Source: a virus
Length of the DNA: 52,486 bases
Strand: one strand, 5' to 3'
IMG/VR virus record: IMGVR_UViG_3300037070_006243
Span: 1-52,486 of that record
Below, piece by piece: positions 7,721 through 14,594 of this stretch. A program made the translations under genes and the position numbers. The notes below the pieces were generated by a model that saw only the letters and a program-made list of their open reading frames with translations, was not told the origin of the DNA and did not search any database. How positions within the stretch are numbered: position 1 is the stretch's first letter; the number at the start of each line of letters is the position of its first letter.

Positions 7721-7735
7721 GGGACAATTTGTCCC
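7721..7735. promoter_or_regulatory. Operator-like palindrome at early promoter start
   Basis: GGGACAATTTGTCCC is a perfect 7-bp inverted repeat around one base, placed where RNA synthesis from the 7686-7714 promoter would start. That position is typical for a repressor operator. The ligand is unknown. The phage encodes RHH- and HTH-type candidates (16207, 19334, 23804). Confidence 0.5.
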
Positions 7736-7760
7736 GCGAAAAAGTATGAAGGAGGCGATG

Positions 7761-8138
7761 ATGATTGAGAATATGCAGGTCAGCTACAACAACGGCGACG
7801 AGTCGTGGACTGGGCGGATCGATATGACGTTCTGGTCAGTGGAGGCGGCGGCGGAAACGTTCGAGGCAATCAGGCTCGGCGAAGCTCGGGGCTGGACGAA
7901 GGACGTGGAGTATCGGGACCGGGAAGTGGAGGTTCAGCGCCCGTTTCTCGTATTCAACACTGACACAGAGCAGCTGGTCAAGACAGCAGTAATGGCGGTC
8001 TGGCAATTAACCGAGGGAAAGATCACCACGATTAAGTTGCACCGTCACCTGACCATGGCAGGGCTGAAGGAGTCGAAGGATCAGGTCGAGGCGTGGATTG
8101 CGGAGCTGGAAGCCGCAAATACCGTCGCCGAAGGTTGA
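7761..8138 (+). CDS. Early protein, unknown
   Basis: This 125-residue protein is the first gene of the rightward unit. The ATG at 7761 sits 5 nt after GGAGG. In-frame ATGs at 7746 and 7758 are worse placed. It begins MIENMQVSYNNGDESWTGRIDMTFWS, suggesting a small beta-sheet domain, followed by a charged helical C-terminal half. No family was recognised. First-position early genes of lytic phages often target host functions, but nothing here shows that directly. Confidence 0.75.
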   Translation: MIENMQVSYNNGDESWTGRIDMTFWSVEAAAETFEAIRLGEARGWTKDVEYRDREVEVQRPFLVFNTDTEQLVKTAVMAVWQLTEGKITTIKLHRHLTMAGLKESKDQVEAWIAELEAANTVAEG

Positions 8139-8145
8139 TAGCTTC

Positions 8146-8167
8146 TAGGGCGTGGAGACGCGCCCTA
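8146..8167 (+). other. Intergenic hairpin 1
   Basis: TAGGGCG pairs perfectly with CGCCCTA around an 8-base loop. It starts 8 nt after a stop codon and lies before a strong Shine-Dalgarno (AGGAGG). There is no U-tract after it. It belongs to a hairpin family (see 9080, 9843, 11732, 15981, 18821). Confidence 0.6.
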
Positions 8168-8193
8168 CTTGGTATCAACCGAAGGAGGATGTG

Positions 8194-8433
8194 ATGACTA
8201 TCAAAGAACGGGCGCAGATCATTCTGAGCCAGAACGGTTGGCGGCGCGATCCGCAGCCGAAGAGCGGAAAGTATGCGGTGTATATCCGCAACGGATCGCT
8301 GTCGAAGTTCTACCTCGGCACCCACGGCGCAATCAGGTTCGGCGCCACACAGGCGAAGTCGTATTCGATGAACCTCGCCACGCTGCAAGCGGTAGTGGTC
8401 GGGCATGGCCCGAATACGGAGGTCGAGCTATGA
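8194..8433 (+). CDS. Small early protein, unknown
   Basis: This 79-residue protein has ATG at 8194 with AGGAGG upstream. It begins MTIKERAQIILSQNGWRRD, a short helix that then turns to a beta segment (YAVYIRNGSLSKFYLG). It is Lys/Arg-rich. The fold pattern hints at a small nucleic-acid-associated domain, but no family was recognised. It opens a four-gene block in which every stop overlaps the next start. Confidence 0.7.
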   Translation: MTIKERAQIILSQNGWRRDPQPKSGKYAVYIRNGSLSKFYLGTHGAIRFGATQAKSYSMNLATLQAVVVGHGPNTEVEL

Positions 8434-8594
8434 CTTGGGTCATCAGGAAGATATTCACCAATGGCTCCGGCGGCGAAGACGTCGCGTGTGTGTGGCCGCG
8501 TGAGTCGTGGCGCCTCGCCCAGCGCCTGCTCGTCGACTTCGAGCGGGACGACTTCACCTGCCGGTATGTGACACAGTGTCGGGGAGGGAAGTGA
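8430..8594 (+). CDS. Small early protein, unknown
   Basis: This 54-residue protein has an ATG overlapping the previous stop (ATGA) and a stop overlapping the next ATG (TGATG). It begins MTWVIRKIFTNGSGGEDVAC. It contains two cysteines and many Arg residues. Support comes from the perfect coupling in the chain. No function is recognised. Confidence 0.6.
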   Translation: MTWVIRKIFTNGSGGEDVACVWPRESWRLAQRLLVDFERDDFTCRYVTQCRGGK

Positions 8595-8806
8595 TGGAAG
8601 TCCTTCTCTCAGAGTTCACCCGCGCTCGCATGGCACAGCGGAACCGCCAAGTGGAGGTGATGGAGCCCGGCCCTGATGGCCGGGACTGGTGCATAATCCC
8701 ATCCTCCACCCTGACCGCCGTCCAGTGCTTCTACGGCTCGGACGGCGACTTCGACGTCAACCTCAACCACTACCTTTCCCACCACACATCGAGGGCGATG
8801 AAATGA
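8594..8806 (+). CDS. Small early protein, unknown
   Basis: This 70-residue product (MEVLLSEFTRARMAQRNRQV) has a basic N-terminal helix followed by a mixed C-terminal part containing DWCIIPSSTLTAVQCFYG. It is coupled by overlap to both neighbours. No family was recognised. Confidence 0.65.
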   Translation: MEVLLSEFTRARMAQRNRQVEVMEPGPDGRDWCIIPSSTLTAVQCFYGSDGDFDVNLNHYLSHHTSRAMK

Positions 8807-9069
8807 GCCACTATACCATCGACTACAAGGGGCTGACTCGGGAGCAGGCGATCACCAAGGCGGTCGAGGATATTAAGGAATATCTCGGCCCAAGGACGTG
8901 GGCAAAGCTGGAAGAAATGTTCCCCGGCGGCGCGAAGATCAGGCGCAGAGATTTCCGGAAGTGGATCAACTCCATCCATTTCGCCATGATGTTCGTCGGC
9001 GTCCGCGGCTTCCCGGTCTACGCCTACAAGCGGTATTTCTTCTACCGGGCCGAGGTGGTCGAGGGTTAA
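8803..9069 (+). CDS. Small early protein, unknown
   Basis: This 88-residue protein has ATGA coupling to the previous gene. It is helical and basic: the N-terminal half reads LTREQAITKAVEDIKEYLG and the C-terminal part is aromatic (VYAYKRYFFYRAEVVEG). No family was recognised. It ends the 8194-9069 block and is followed by a hairpin. Confidence 0.65.
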   Translation: MSHYTIDYKGLTREQAITKAVEDIKEYLGPRTWAKLEEMFPGGAKIRRRDFRKWINSIHFAMMFVGVRGFPVYAYKRYFFYRAEVVEG

Positions 9070-9079
9070 TTTTCTGGGG

Positions 9080-9095
9080 TGGGCGGAAACGCCCA
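9080..9095 (+). other. Intergenic hairpin 2
   Basis: TGGGCG and CGCCCA form a perfect 6-bp stem closed by a GAAA (GNRA-type) tetraloop, 10 nt after a stop codon. No U-tract follows. The next gene has the strong ribosome site TAGGAGGCTACA. Confidence 0.6.
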
Positions 9096-9111
9096 TCACG
9101 GTGACTTAACC

Positions 9112-9127
9112 TAGGAGGCTACAATGA
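9112..9127 (+). promoter_or_regulatory. Repeated ribosome binding site leader
   Basis: TAGGAGGCTACAATGA is identical at 9112-9127 and 9890-9905, each time right after a perfect hairpin. The identity beyond the Shine-Dalgarno suggests that hairpin plus leader is a duplicated expression cassette. Confidence 0.6.
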
Positions 9128-9411
9128 CAAGTGCAGTTGGTTACTGGCCGATGCTGAACGCCGTCGACGAGTATTACTACGTCGACTCGCCGAACGAAGG
9201 TTGCTGCTTAAATCCCTCCGCATGTTTCATGCTCATCCCCGAAGGTCCGGCGGCATACGTCCCGGAGGGAATTCAGGTCATCTACGACCCGACCTCGAAG
9301 TTTTTCTCCGGCGCAAAGAATTGCTTCGTGTGGCAGGGGGACGAAGGCAAAGACTACGGCCTGCGCCGCACCGGCCGAGACATCCCCTCTTACTCCCACA
9401 GGATGTTCTGA
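9124..9411 (+). CDS. Small early protein, unknown
   Basis: This 95-residue protein has a very strong Shine-Dalgarno. The sequence is rich in aromatic residues and prolines (YWPMLNAVDEYYYVDSPNEG) and carries three cysteines (CCLNPSAC motif and CFVW). It is probably a compact beta domain. No family was recognised. The strong RBS and upstream hairpin suggest high expression. Confidence 0.7.
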   Translation: MTSAVGYWPMLNAVDEYYYVDSPNEGCCLNPSACFMLIPEGPAAYVPEGIQVIYDPTSKFFSGAKNCFVWQGDEGKDYGLRRTGRDIPSYSHRMF

Positions 9412-9412
9412 C

Positions 9413-9622
9413 ATGGCCGTGTTCGAGTCATTCTCCCCGGCGCTGAGGCGCGAACTGAACAAGGTGGTTCGCCCCTATCGCTACCTCTACCGCAACACCA
9501 CCGAGGCGATGAAGGATCGCGGGGAAACCCTGAACGTGCTCGACGTGCACGAGTTGAACCTCGTCGACGAGAGCGACCTTCGTGAGGTCTACTCCAACCG
9601 CAACCAGTTTTACGAGGGGTGA
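9413..9622 (+). CDS. Small early protein, unknown
   Basis: This 69-residue protein (MAVFESFSPALRRELNKVV) is charged and probably all-helical. It starts 1 nt after the preceding stop. No family or catalytic motif is visible. Confidence 0.65.
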   Translation: MAVFESFSPALRRELNKVVRPYRYLYRNTTEAMKDRGETLNVLDVHELNLVDESDLREVYSNRNQFYEG

Positions 9623-9624
9623 AC

Positions 9625-9825
9625 ATGAAAATCGAAGGCTGGGTCGAAGAAATCGTGGAAGAAATGCTCCGTGGAAAAACAACCACGGGGCTTTCATCCG
9701 CTTTCATATTCGAAGGCACCCCTCAAGGTCATGCTTTCTGGGCAGAGTATGCCTACAAAAGAAAACCCTACGACGACAACTTCGAGACCACGCTGATACA
9801 TCTTCAGGCGCTACAGGAGGAATAA
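9625..9825 (+). CDS. Small early protein, unknown
   Basis: This is a 66-residue protein. The ATG at 9625 has GAGGGG just upstream and is preferred over the GTG at 9619. It begins MKIEGWVEEIVEEMLRGKTT and ends with a helical acidic segment (HLQALQEE). No family was recognised. Confidence 0.6.
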   Translation: MKIEGWVEEIVEEMLRGKTTTGLSSAFIFEGTPQGHAFWAEYAYKRKPYDDNFETTLIHLQALQEE

Positions 9826-9842
9826 AGACTGACTCCAACTTT

Positions 9843-9866
9843 CTAGGGGCGCGCAATCGCCCCTAG
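9843..9866 (+). other. Intergenic hairpin 3
   Basis: CTAGGGGCG pairs perfectly over 9 bp with CGCCCCTAG around a 6-base loop, 17 nt after a stop codon. No U-tract follows. It resembles hairpin 1 in stem sequence (TAGGGCG) and precedes the same TAGGAGGCTACAATGA leader as hairpin 2. Confidence 0.65.
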
Positions 9867-9901
9867 CTTGATGGAGCCATTTCCATCCATAGGAGGCTAC
9901 A

Positions 9902-10096
9902 ATGAACGATCTCTTTTCTCGCAAGCAGATGAAGCTTCGCGCCGCGCTCACCACTCGCGCCCCGCTCCACAACGCGTTCCGCATCACCGTTTCCCCGGAC
10001 GTTTCCCTCGACACCCTTCGCGTGTTCAAGGCGGCGTTCGACAAGATCGAGGACCATCGGTCGGTGTACAATCACCCCGGCGTGGTGGCGCGGTGA
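9902..10096 (+). CDS. Small early protein, unknown
   Basis: This 64-residue, basic protein (MNDLFSRKQMKLRAALTTRA) follows the duplicated strong ribosome site at 9890-9905. Its stop overlaps the GTG start of the next gene. No family was recognised. Confidence 0.65.
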   Translation: MNDLFSRKQMKLRAALTTRAPLHNAFRITVSPDVSLDTLRVFKAAFDKIEDHRSVYNHPGVVAR

Positions 10097-10584
10097 AACT
10101 CTACAACCCCTCCAACTACCTCGACGTGGAGGCTATCCTCTCCACCGCCCTCGAACGACAAAGCGAGGGCGGTATTTTCTACACCATGCGAAATTACGGC
10201 GAGACCGTAAAGTTCATCCAACGCGTGGGGGAATATCGGAAGGCACTTCAGCAACTCGACGCGCGAGGACATTCCGACGGCCGGCCCGGAGCTTCCCGGT
10301 ATGATATGGTGATGATAACTCGCCCGTGCGGGTGTCACCAAGGGTGCGTGTTCCGCAAAAAGGACGGGCCGGAGGGAACCTGTACCCCGACAATCCACAT
10401 TGGTTTCCGCAACGTCATCCGCGGAACGATCACTGATGTGGCTGGGAAGAGGCTGGACGTACATGTCCCCGAAACCTTCCACCATTCGGAGCTAACATCG
10501 GCACCGGATGCACTCGTTGAAACCGCGGTGGAGCTACGGAAGAAGCTCGCTGCTAAGATGAAAGGAGAGATAATTGATGGTTGA
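10093..10584 (+). CDS. Early protein with Cys cluster, unknown
   Basis: This 163-residue protein has a GTG start at 10093 (GTGA overlap). The N-terminal 70 residues are helical. The middle carries a CGCHQGC motif and a further Cys (GTCTPTIH), a possible small metal-binding site. The C-terminal part has a beta strand pair (VIRGTITDVAGKRLDVHV) and a terminal helix. No family was recognised. Confidence 0.7.
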   Translation: MKLYNPSNYLDVEAILSTALERQSEGGIFYTMRNYGETVKFIQRVGEYRKALQQLDARGHSDGRPGASRYDMVMITRPCGCHQGCVFRKKDGPEGTCTPTIHIGFRNVIRGTITDVAGKRLDVHVPETFHHSELTSAPDALVETAVELRKKLAAKMKGEIIDG

Positions 10585-10789
10585 AATAGGCGTCTCCGGC
10601 GACACCCTCGACCTGCTTCGGGAATATTCCGAGGCAGGCGGGAACATCTCCATCTCCAACGCGGTTCTACAACCGAACGGAACCTTCCTCGTCCGTGTGC
10701 CGGGGAAGTTCTTCCGTGACGCCCTGCGCTTTTCTTCCGTAGACGTCGACGAGATAGTCGCGGATTATCTCGGGAGCCTTTTGGGATGA
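10577..10789 (+). CDS. Small early protein, unknown
   Basis: This 70-residue protein (MVEIGVSGDTLDLLREYSEA) has ATG at 10577 preceded by AAAGGAGA. It is acidic, with a helix, two strands and a helix. Its stop overlaps the next ATG. No family was recognised. Confidence 0.65.
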   Translation: MVEIGVSGDTLDLLREYSEAGGNISISNAVLQPNGTFLVRVPGKFFRDALRFSSVDVDEIVADYLGSLLG

Positions 10790-11151
10790 TCCTCTACCGC
10801 TACGTTCGAGGGGCATTCACCGAAGCGGACAATCGTCCGTTTTTGGGACAACAGCCGGACCTTCCCCTCTGCAAACCGATGCTTAGCACCCACGCAGTAG
10901 AAAAGGAGACCCCAAAGGGATATTGGATCGCGGATGAGATGGGCAGGAGAAAGTTTGTCCTCAAAGGCCGCGGAAAACGCTACGCTCATGAAACTCTCGA
11001 GTGGGCGCTCGAAAGCTTCATCCGCCGCAGGGAGCACTACATCATATGGCTTCGCCATGAACTTCGTGCGTCCGAGGTCGTCCTCGGAACCGCCAAGGAT
11101 TGGGCAGCGAACGGTATTCCGGAGGAAGTCAATGTCTATGTCTTCGGATGA
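10786..11151 (+). CDS. Early protein, unknown
   Basis: This 121-residue protein has a beta-rich N-terminal half (YWIADEMGRRKFVLKGRGKRY) and a helical region with several Arg residues (ALESFIRRREHYIIWLRHEL). The fold order recalls small phage DNA-modification or nuclease-inhibitor proteins, but no motif supports any of these. It overlaps the next gene by 20 nt. Confidence 0.7.
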   Translation: MILYRYVRGAFTEADNRPFLGQQPDLPLCKPMLSTHAVEKETPKGYWIADEMGRRKFVLKGRGKRYAHETLEWALESFIRRREHYIIWLRHELRASEVVLGTAKDWAANGIPEEVNVYVFG

Positions 11152-11368
11152 CCTCTGGCGGGAGTCCCGGAAGTACGTCGAACCGTGCCTGATCATCTTC
11201 CGCACACCCTCCGGCGCCTACGCCAGCTACTCCCGCAACTACAACTTCGCGGGATACCTATCCCCGCTCACCTGTATAGAGGAACTAACCTTCCCCGAAG
11301 TCATCACCCGCCCACCGCTGGAAATCGTCCCACTCTTCCCCAAACTCAAACTGGAGATTAAACTATGA
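11132..11368 (+). CDS. Small early protein, unknown
   Basis: This 78-residue protein has ATG at 11132 with GGAGG upstream inside the end of the previous gene. The sequence contains an aromatic segment (SGAYASYSRNYNFAGYLSP) and a Pro-rich C-terminus. No family was recognised. Confidence 0.6.
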   Translation: MSMSSDDLWRESRKYVEPCLIIFRTPSGAYASYSRNYNFAGYLSPLTCIEELTFPEVITRPPLEIVPLFPKLKLEIKL

Positions 11369-11541
11369 GTTGGCTTCTCATCCTCTTCGCAACCACCACA
11401 GGAATGTCCGTGGTCGCCGCCTACGACTCCCTCGACGCCTGCACCGCTGCATCCGCCGCATTCACTTCCGAGGCAATCCGCAATCTCCCCGACAACCGAC
11501 CGGGGATTTTCTGCGTCGCCGTTCCCACCCCGACCAACTAA
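11365..11541 (+). CDS. Small secreted Cys-containing protein
   Basis: This 58-residue protein has a hydrophobic N-terminus (MSWLLILFATTTGMSVVAAY) that looks like a signal peptide, and two cysteines in the short mature part. It has the same length and layout as the protein at 14946-15122. It is probably exported to the periplasm. Its function is unknown; superinfection exclusion is one possibility for such peptides. ATGA coupling to the previous gene. Confidence 0.6.
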   Translation: MSWLLILFATTTGMSVVAAYDSLDACTAASAAFTSEAIRNLPDNRPGIFCVAVPTPTN

Positions 11542-11552
11542 GGAGATACAAT

Positions 11553-11723
11553 GTGGGCGGCGAAGCGCCGAAGGGAACCTCCATCCGTGGCGTGCTGACC
11601 GAGGCGTTCCGCCGCAAGGGTTGGTCGGAGACGCATGGGGAGAAGAAGCTCTTCATCACCGCGGCGAAGAAGGAGGACGTCCCCGACTACGCCACGCTCC
11701 TCAACGATGAGGTTCCGTTCTAA
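11553..11723 (+). CDS. Small early protein, probable GTG start
   Basis: This is a 56-residue protein. AAGGAG lies upstream of an ATGTG sequence: the ATG at 11551 gives a 15-codon dead end, while the GTG two bases later opens this coding frame (EAPKGTSIRGVLTEAFRRKG). The product is basic and helical. No family was recognised. The same ATGTG arrangement occurs at 11857/11859. Confidence 0.55.
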   Translation: MGGEAPKGTSIRGVLTEAFRRKGWSETHGEKKLFITAAKKEDVPDYATLLNDEVPF

Positions 11724-11731
11724 GCCTCAAT

Positions 11732-11756
11732 CTGTGGCCGTATCACGCGGCCACAG
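11732..11756 (+). other. Intergenic hairpin 4
   Basis: CTGTGGCCG pairs perfectly over 9 bp with CGGCCACAG around a 7-base loop, 8 nt after a stop codon. No U-tract follows. The next gene has GAGGAG as ribosome site. Confidence 0.6.
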
Positions 11757-11782
11757 TCTCGGGCTTAGAAGAGGAGAACCCG

Positions 11783-11854
11783 ATGGAAGGAATACTCGCC
11801 GTGATCATTTGGTTGGGGATGCTCTACATCCTCGACCACGACGCAGGAGGGTGA
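11783..11854 (+). CDS. Tiny membrane peptide
   Basis: This is a 23-residue peptide (MEGILAVIIWLGMLYILDHD) that is almost entirely one transmembrane segment. A good GAGGAGAA site precedes its ATG, and it sits just after hairpin 4, so it is probably translated. The role is unknown. Confidence 0.45.
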   Translation: MEGILAVIIWLGMLYILDHDAGG

Positions 11855-11858
11855 AGAT

Positions 11859-12056
11859 GTGCGCCGCCGTATCACCGTGGTCCTCTCCCGAGAAGGCCAT
11901 CGCATAAGCTATACCTCTACCTCCACAATCGACGCCCTAGATTACGCCGAACACATGGCACTCTGGGGCTTTCACCATGACGCAACGAAGAAGGAAACAA
12001 TCTATGCGCCTGACAGTCATTCATATTCGCGGTGGACAGCCGCGCGCCTACGCTGA
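11859..12056 (+). CDS. Small early protein, probable GTG start
   Basis: This 65-residue protein starts at GTG 11859, two bases after an out-of-frame ATG (11857) that would give only 16 residues. The frame looks genuinely coding (ITVVLSREGHRISYTSTST, then a helix with LDYAEHMALWGFHHD). It overlaps the next gene by 53 nt in another frame. No family was recognised. Confidence 0.5.
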   Translation: MRRRITVVLSREGHRISYTSTSTIDALDYAEHMALWGFHHDATKKETIYAPDSHSYSRWTAARLR

Positions 12057-12327
12057 CTCGGAGCAGGTTAACCAGCTAAAGTTCGAATATCAGCCGTGGA
12101 TTATCGGGGAGGGTCATTCAGATGATTGGGAACCCGCGAAGCTTACCCCCGAGCGTGTGATCGAGTGGGCGCGGGTGGCGCAGGTCGGCTACACGAATCG
12201 CCTCTACGGCGAACGGCGGGAAGGCGAAGGGATGATGGAAGCTGCCTTCGCCACCTACCTCGACTACATCCGCGAAGTCTCTCCCGGTGTGTGGGAAATC
12301 CGCACCGTTTCTCCATACACGGATTAA
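12004..12327 (+). CDS. Early protein, unknown
   Basis: This 107-residue protein has ATG at 12004 preceded by AAGGAAA. An upstream ATG at 11977 is possible but would deepen the overlap. It starts with a strand (MRLTVIHIRGGQPRAYADSE) and continues with acidic helices. No family was recognised. Confidence 0.65.
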   Translation: MRLTVIHIRGGQPRAYADSEQVNQLKFEYQPWIIGEGHSDDWEPAKLTPERVIEWARVAQVGYTNRLYGERREGEGMMEAAFATYLDYIREVSPGVWEIRTVSPYTD

Positions 12328-12331
12328 GTAG

Positions 12332-12547
12332 ATGAAAATCCACGCACCATCAGTAGTCGCAGACCTCCTCATGCTCGCGGCGGTTAGGATCGAAATCGCC
12401 CTCAACAGAGGGGAATTGGCCGAACTCGATGCCATTCTTCTTCACCTTATCAACACCTCCGACGTGAAGACCGACGAATGCGCAATCCGCATTTTCGAGG
12501 CAGCGCGGACTTCCATATCCCACGTAGCACATGAGGTAGATTCGTGA
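12332..12547 (+). CDS. Small early protein, unknown
   Basis: This 71-residue helical protein (MKIHAPSVVADLLMLAAVRI) precedes the helicase gene. Its stop overlaps the helicase GTG start, suggesting coupled translation. No family was recognised. Confidence 0.6.
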   Translation: MKIHAPSVVADLLMLAAVRIEIALNRGELAELDAILLHLINTSDVKTDECAIRIFEAARTSISHVAHEVDS

Positions 12548-13971
12548 AACAGCCCACCCACGAGCAACTCGCAATCGTCGACTTCATCCGCTCTCGTAAA
12601 GAGAACCTCCAAATCGACGCCAAGGCCGGGACCGGTAAAACCACAACTCTCGTCGACATTGCCGAAGCCTATCCCCTCCCCACCATCGCCATCGCGTTCA
12701 ATAAGAAGAACGCGGAGGACCTAGGCAAGCGTATGCCCTCCCATGTTGAATCGAAAACCCAACACTCCGTGGGTTTCGCGGCGACAAAGAAATACCTCAC
12801 CACGAAGTGCACGGTCAACTTCAACAAGAAGCACCAGATCATCAAGGAATACATCGAGGGCTTGGGCGCCGTCGACAAATCCGAAGCCTACAACTCCTTC
12901 TCCGATATCCGCAAGGCCATCGATTTCGGATATTCCTCCGGCTGGATTCCCGAAACCGGCCGCTTCCCCGTTCGCGGACTTATCGAGGACCATGAGTTCG
13001 AAGCTTCCCTCGAGTTCGAACCCTCCAACCTCGAGCGGAAGATCATCCGCGTGTGCATGACCAAATGCATCGAGGAGGGACTAAAAGGTAACATCGACTT
13101 TGACGATATGGTGTACCTCCCCGCCCTTTGGCCGATGACCCTGCCGCAATATCCGCACACCATGGTGGATGAGGCGCAGGACATATCTCCCCTCGGCCAC
13201 CGCCTGATTGATAAAATGGTCGGTAAGAACCGCCTCACCGCGGTCGGCGATCCGTGTCAGGCAATCTACGCCTTCCGAGGCGCGGATGAAACCTCCATGT
13301 CCACCATGCGTGAACGCTTCGACATGTCTACCCTCCCCCTGAACATCGCCTTCCGCTGCCCGAGGGAGGTTATCCGCAACGTCCACTGGCGGGCGCCGGA
13401 AATGACGTGGCCGGAGTGGGCGATCGACGGCGAAGTTCGCACAATGGGGAAATGGGATTCTTCCCTCGTCCCCGACGGTGCGTACCTAATCTGCCGGAAC
13501 AACGCTCCGATCTTCCGCATGGCGATGCGTTTCATCCGCGACGGGCGCAAACCCAAGGTCCTCGGCAACGACATCACCGCCGGGATTGTTAAGTCCCTTC
13601 GGAATATATCGAAGGACGACCGCCTCCCATCTGAGCAGGCGCTGGAACTCTTCGAAACCGAGGCGCGGAAGCTTCGCGTTAAGTACAAGAACTCCGGCTC
13701 CATCAACGACAAGATCGAGTGCATCGAAAACTTCCTCATCGACCAACCAACACTTGGCCTCGCCATCCTCCGCGCAAAATCCATCATGGACCTCGACGGA
13801 AACGTGCAGATGATGACCGGGCACCGATCCAAAGGAGGGGAAGCGAAGGAAGTCTTCTTCCTCGACCAGCACCTTGTCAAGGACGAGGGCCAGGATCGCA
13901 ACCTCCGCTACGTCATCTGCACCCGCGCACAGGAGCGCCTCACCTACATCACCACGGAGGAGATGGAATGA
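12544..13971 (+). CDS. Superfamily 1 DNA helicase (UvrD/PcrA-like)
   Basis: This 475-residue ATP-dependent helicase shows the ordered motifs of SF1: Walker A AGTGKTT at 28-34, DEAD-like VDEAQD at 208-213, motif III GDPCQAIYAFRGA at about 235-247, FRCP (motif IV) near 273, GHRSKGGEAKEVFFLD (motif V) near 425, and a final VICTRAQERL (motif VI). Such enzymes unwind DNA 3'-5' and work in phage replication or recombination. At 475 residues it is shorter than cellular UvrD (about 720), lacking much of the 2B insertion. GTG start with GTGA overlap. The following gene overlaps its stop. Confidence 0.92.
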   Translation: MKQPTHEQLAIVDFIRSRKENLQIDAKAGTGKTTTLVDIAEAYPLPTIAIAFNKKNAEDLGKRMPSHVESKTQHSVGFAATKKYLTTKCTVNFNKKHQIIKEYIEGLGAVDKSEAYNSFSDIRKAIDFGYSSGWIPETGRFPVRGLIEDHEFEASLEFEPSNLERKIIRVCMTKCIEEGLKGNIDFDDMVYLPALWPMTLPQYPHTMVDEAQDISPLGHRLIDKMVGKNRLTAVGDPCQAIYAFRGADETSMSTMRERFDMSTLPLNIAFRCPREVIRNVHWRAPEMTWPEWAIDGEVRTMGKWDSSLVPDGAYLICRNNAPIFRMAMRFIRDGRKPKVLGNDITAGIVKSLRNISKDDRLPSEQALELFETEARKLRVKYKNSGSINDKIECIENFLIDQPTLGLAILRAKSIMDLDGNVQMMTGHRSKGGEAKEVFFLDQHLVKDEGQDRNLRYVICTRAQERLTYITTEEME

Positions 13972-14213
13972 CCTCTACAGACATGAAAGATCGACTTCGC
14001 TCTATGGCTATAGATTGGCGCGCCGCCGCCGAAGCTGAGGAGGCGGTTTTCCAAAGCTTCGCCTATGTTCGCGAGGCTTTCCATGCCGGAGATCGATCTG
14101 AGACAATAATGCACCGTCTTCGTATCAGCAATGATGCTCGGGGCAATCGTGATCGTTTTCTTCGTGATGCGGATTGCCTAGAATGGTTATTGAAAACGGA
14201 GGAGATGGAATGA
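13968..14213 (+). CDS. Small early protein, unknown
   Basis: This 81-residue acidic helical protein (MTSTDMKDRLRSMAIDWRAA) is coupled by ATGA to the helicase. It ends in LKTEEME, echoing the TTEEME end of the helicase; both ends are encoded by the same GGAGATGGAATGA string, which supplies the next ribosome site and start. Confidence 0.6.
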   Translation: MTSTDMKDRLRSMAIDWRAAAEAEEAVFQSFAYVREAFHAGDRSETIMHRLRISNDARGNRDRFLRDADCLEWLLKTEEME

Positions 14214-14362
14214 GTTGGGTTCAAACTCTAGCCTTATTCGTTCTCCTCGCCAGCATCTCTCTCACCGTCAACAAAACCCTAACCCTCGTGGAAGATCAAT
14301 GTCCAATAGCTTCCTCAACTTCATCCTCTCCCTTGCTCTCTGGCTCGGCCTCGTTGCCATAG
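14210..14362 (+). CDS. Tiny secreted or membrane peptide
   Basis: This 50-residue peptide has a hydrophobic N-terminus (MSWVQTLALFVLLASISLTV) with signal-peptide or anchor character, then a Ser-rich tail with one Cys. The ATG is preceded by GGAGATGGA. Its 3' third overlaps the membrane peptide at 14299 in another frame. No function is recognised. Confidence 0.5.
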   Translation: MSWVQTLALFVLLASISLTVNKTLTLVEDQCPIASSTSSSPLLSGSASLP

Positions 14363-14409
14363 TCGTACTGATCCTCGTCGGCTTCCTCGCGAAGCGGAGG
14401 GATGATTAA
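14299..14409 (+). CDS. Tiny membrane peptide nested in preceding frame
   Basis: This 36-residue peptide (MSNSFLNFILSLALWLGLVA, then a hydrophobic stretch and a KRRDD end) has one transmembrane segment and a basic cytoplasmic end. It starts inside the preceding gene in a different frame and overlaps the next ATG by its stop (TAATG). It is probably real given the coupling. The role is unknown. Confidence 0.45.
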   Translation: MSNSFLNFILSLALWLGLVAIVVLILVGFLAKRRDD

Positions 14410-14594
14410 TGAAAACCACCACCACTCTCTTCCTCCACAACCCATCCGGGGAGGTAGTCGCTCACACCGACTCTCCCGTCGCGATGGACATGCAACTTCG
14501 TCACGCGGCTAAAGGCTCCTTTGTTACGGTAGAAACCAAGGAGATTATCGTCAACCGCGCCTTTCTTCAACGGCGCTTCCCAGAGTACTTCTAA
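14409..14594 (+). CDS. Small early protein, unknown
   Basis: This 61-residue protein (MKTTTTLFLHNPSGEVVAHT) looks like a small beta domain followed by a helix. It overlaps both neighbours by single-base TAATG junctions. No family was recognised. Confidence 0.55.
   Translation: MKTTTTLFLHNPSGEVVAHTDSPVAMDMQLRHAAKGSFVTVETKEIIVNRAFLQRRFPEYF

Larger units (their letters stand above)
7069..7760. other. Divergent control region
   Basis: This 690-nt intergenic region separates the leftward and rightward units and encodes no convincing protein. In order it holds: a leftward promoter with palindrome (7098-7137), a DnaA-box-like site (7164-7172), a 9-bp inverted repeat (7208-7250), a second DnaA-box-like site joined to 28-bp element A (7272-7311), an A/T-rich inverted repeat (7446-7520), element E (7550-7577) and a rightward promoter with palindrome (7686-7735). 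It is a candidate origin and the main switch region. Confidence 0.75.
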
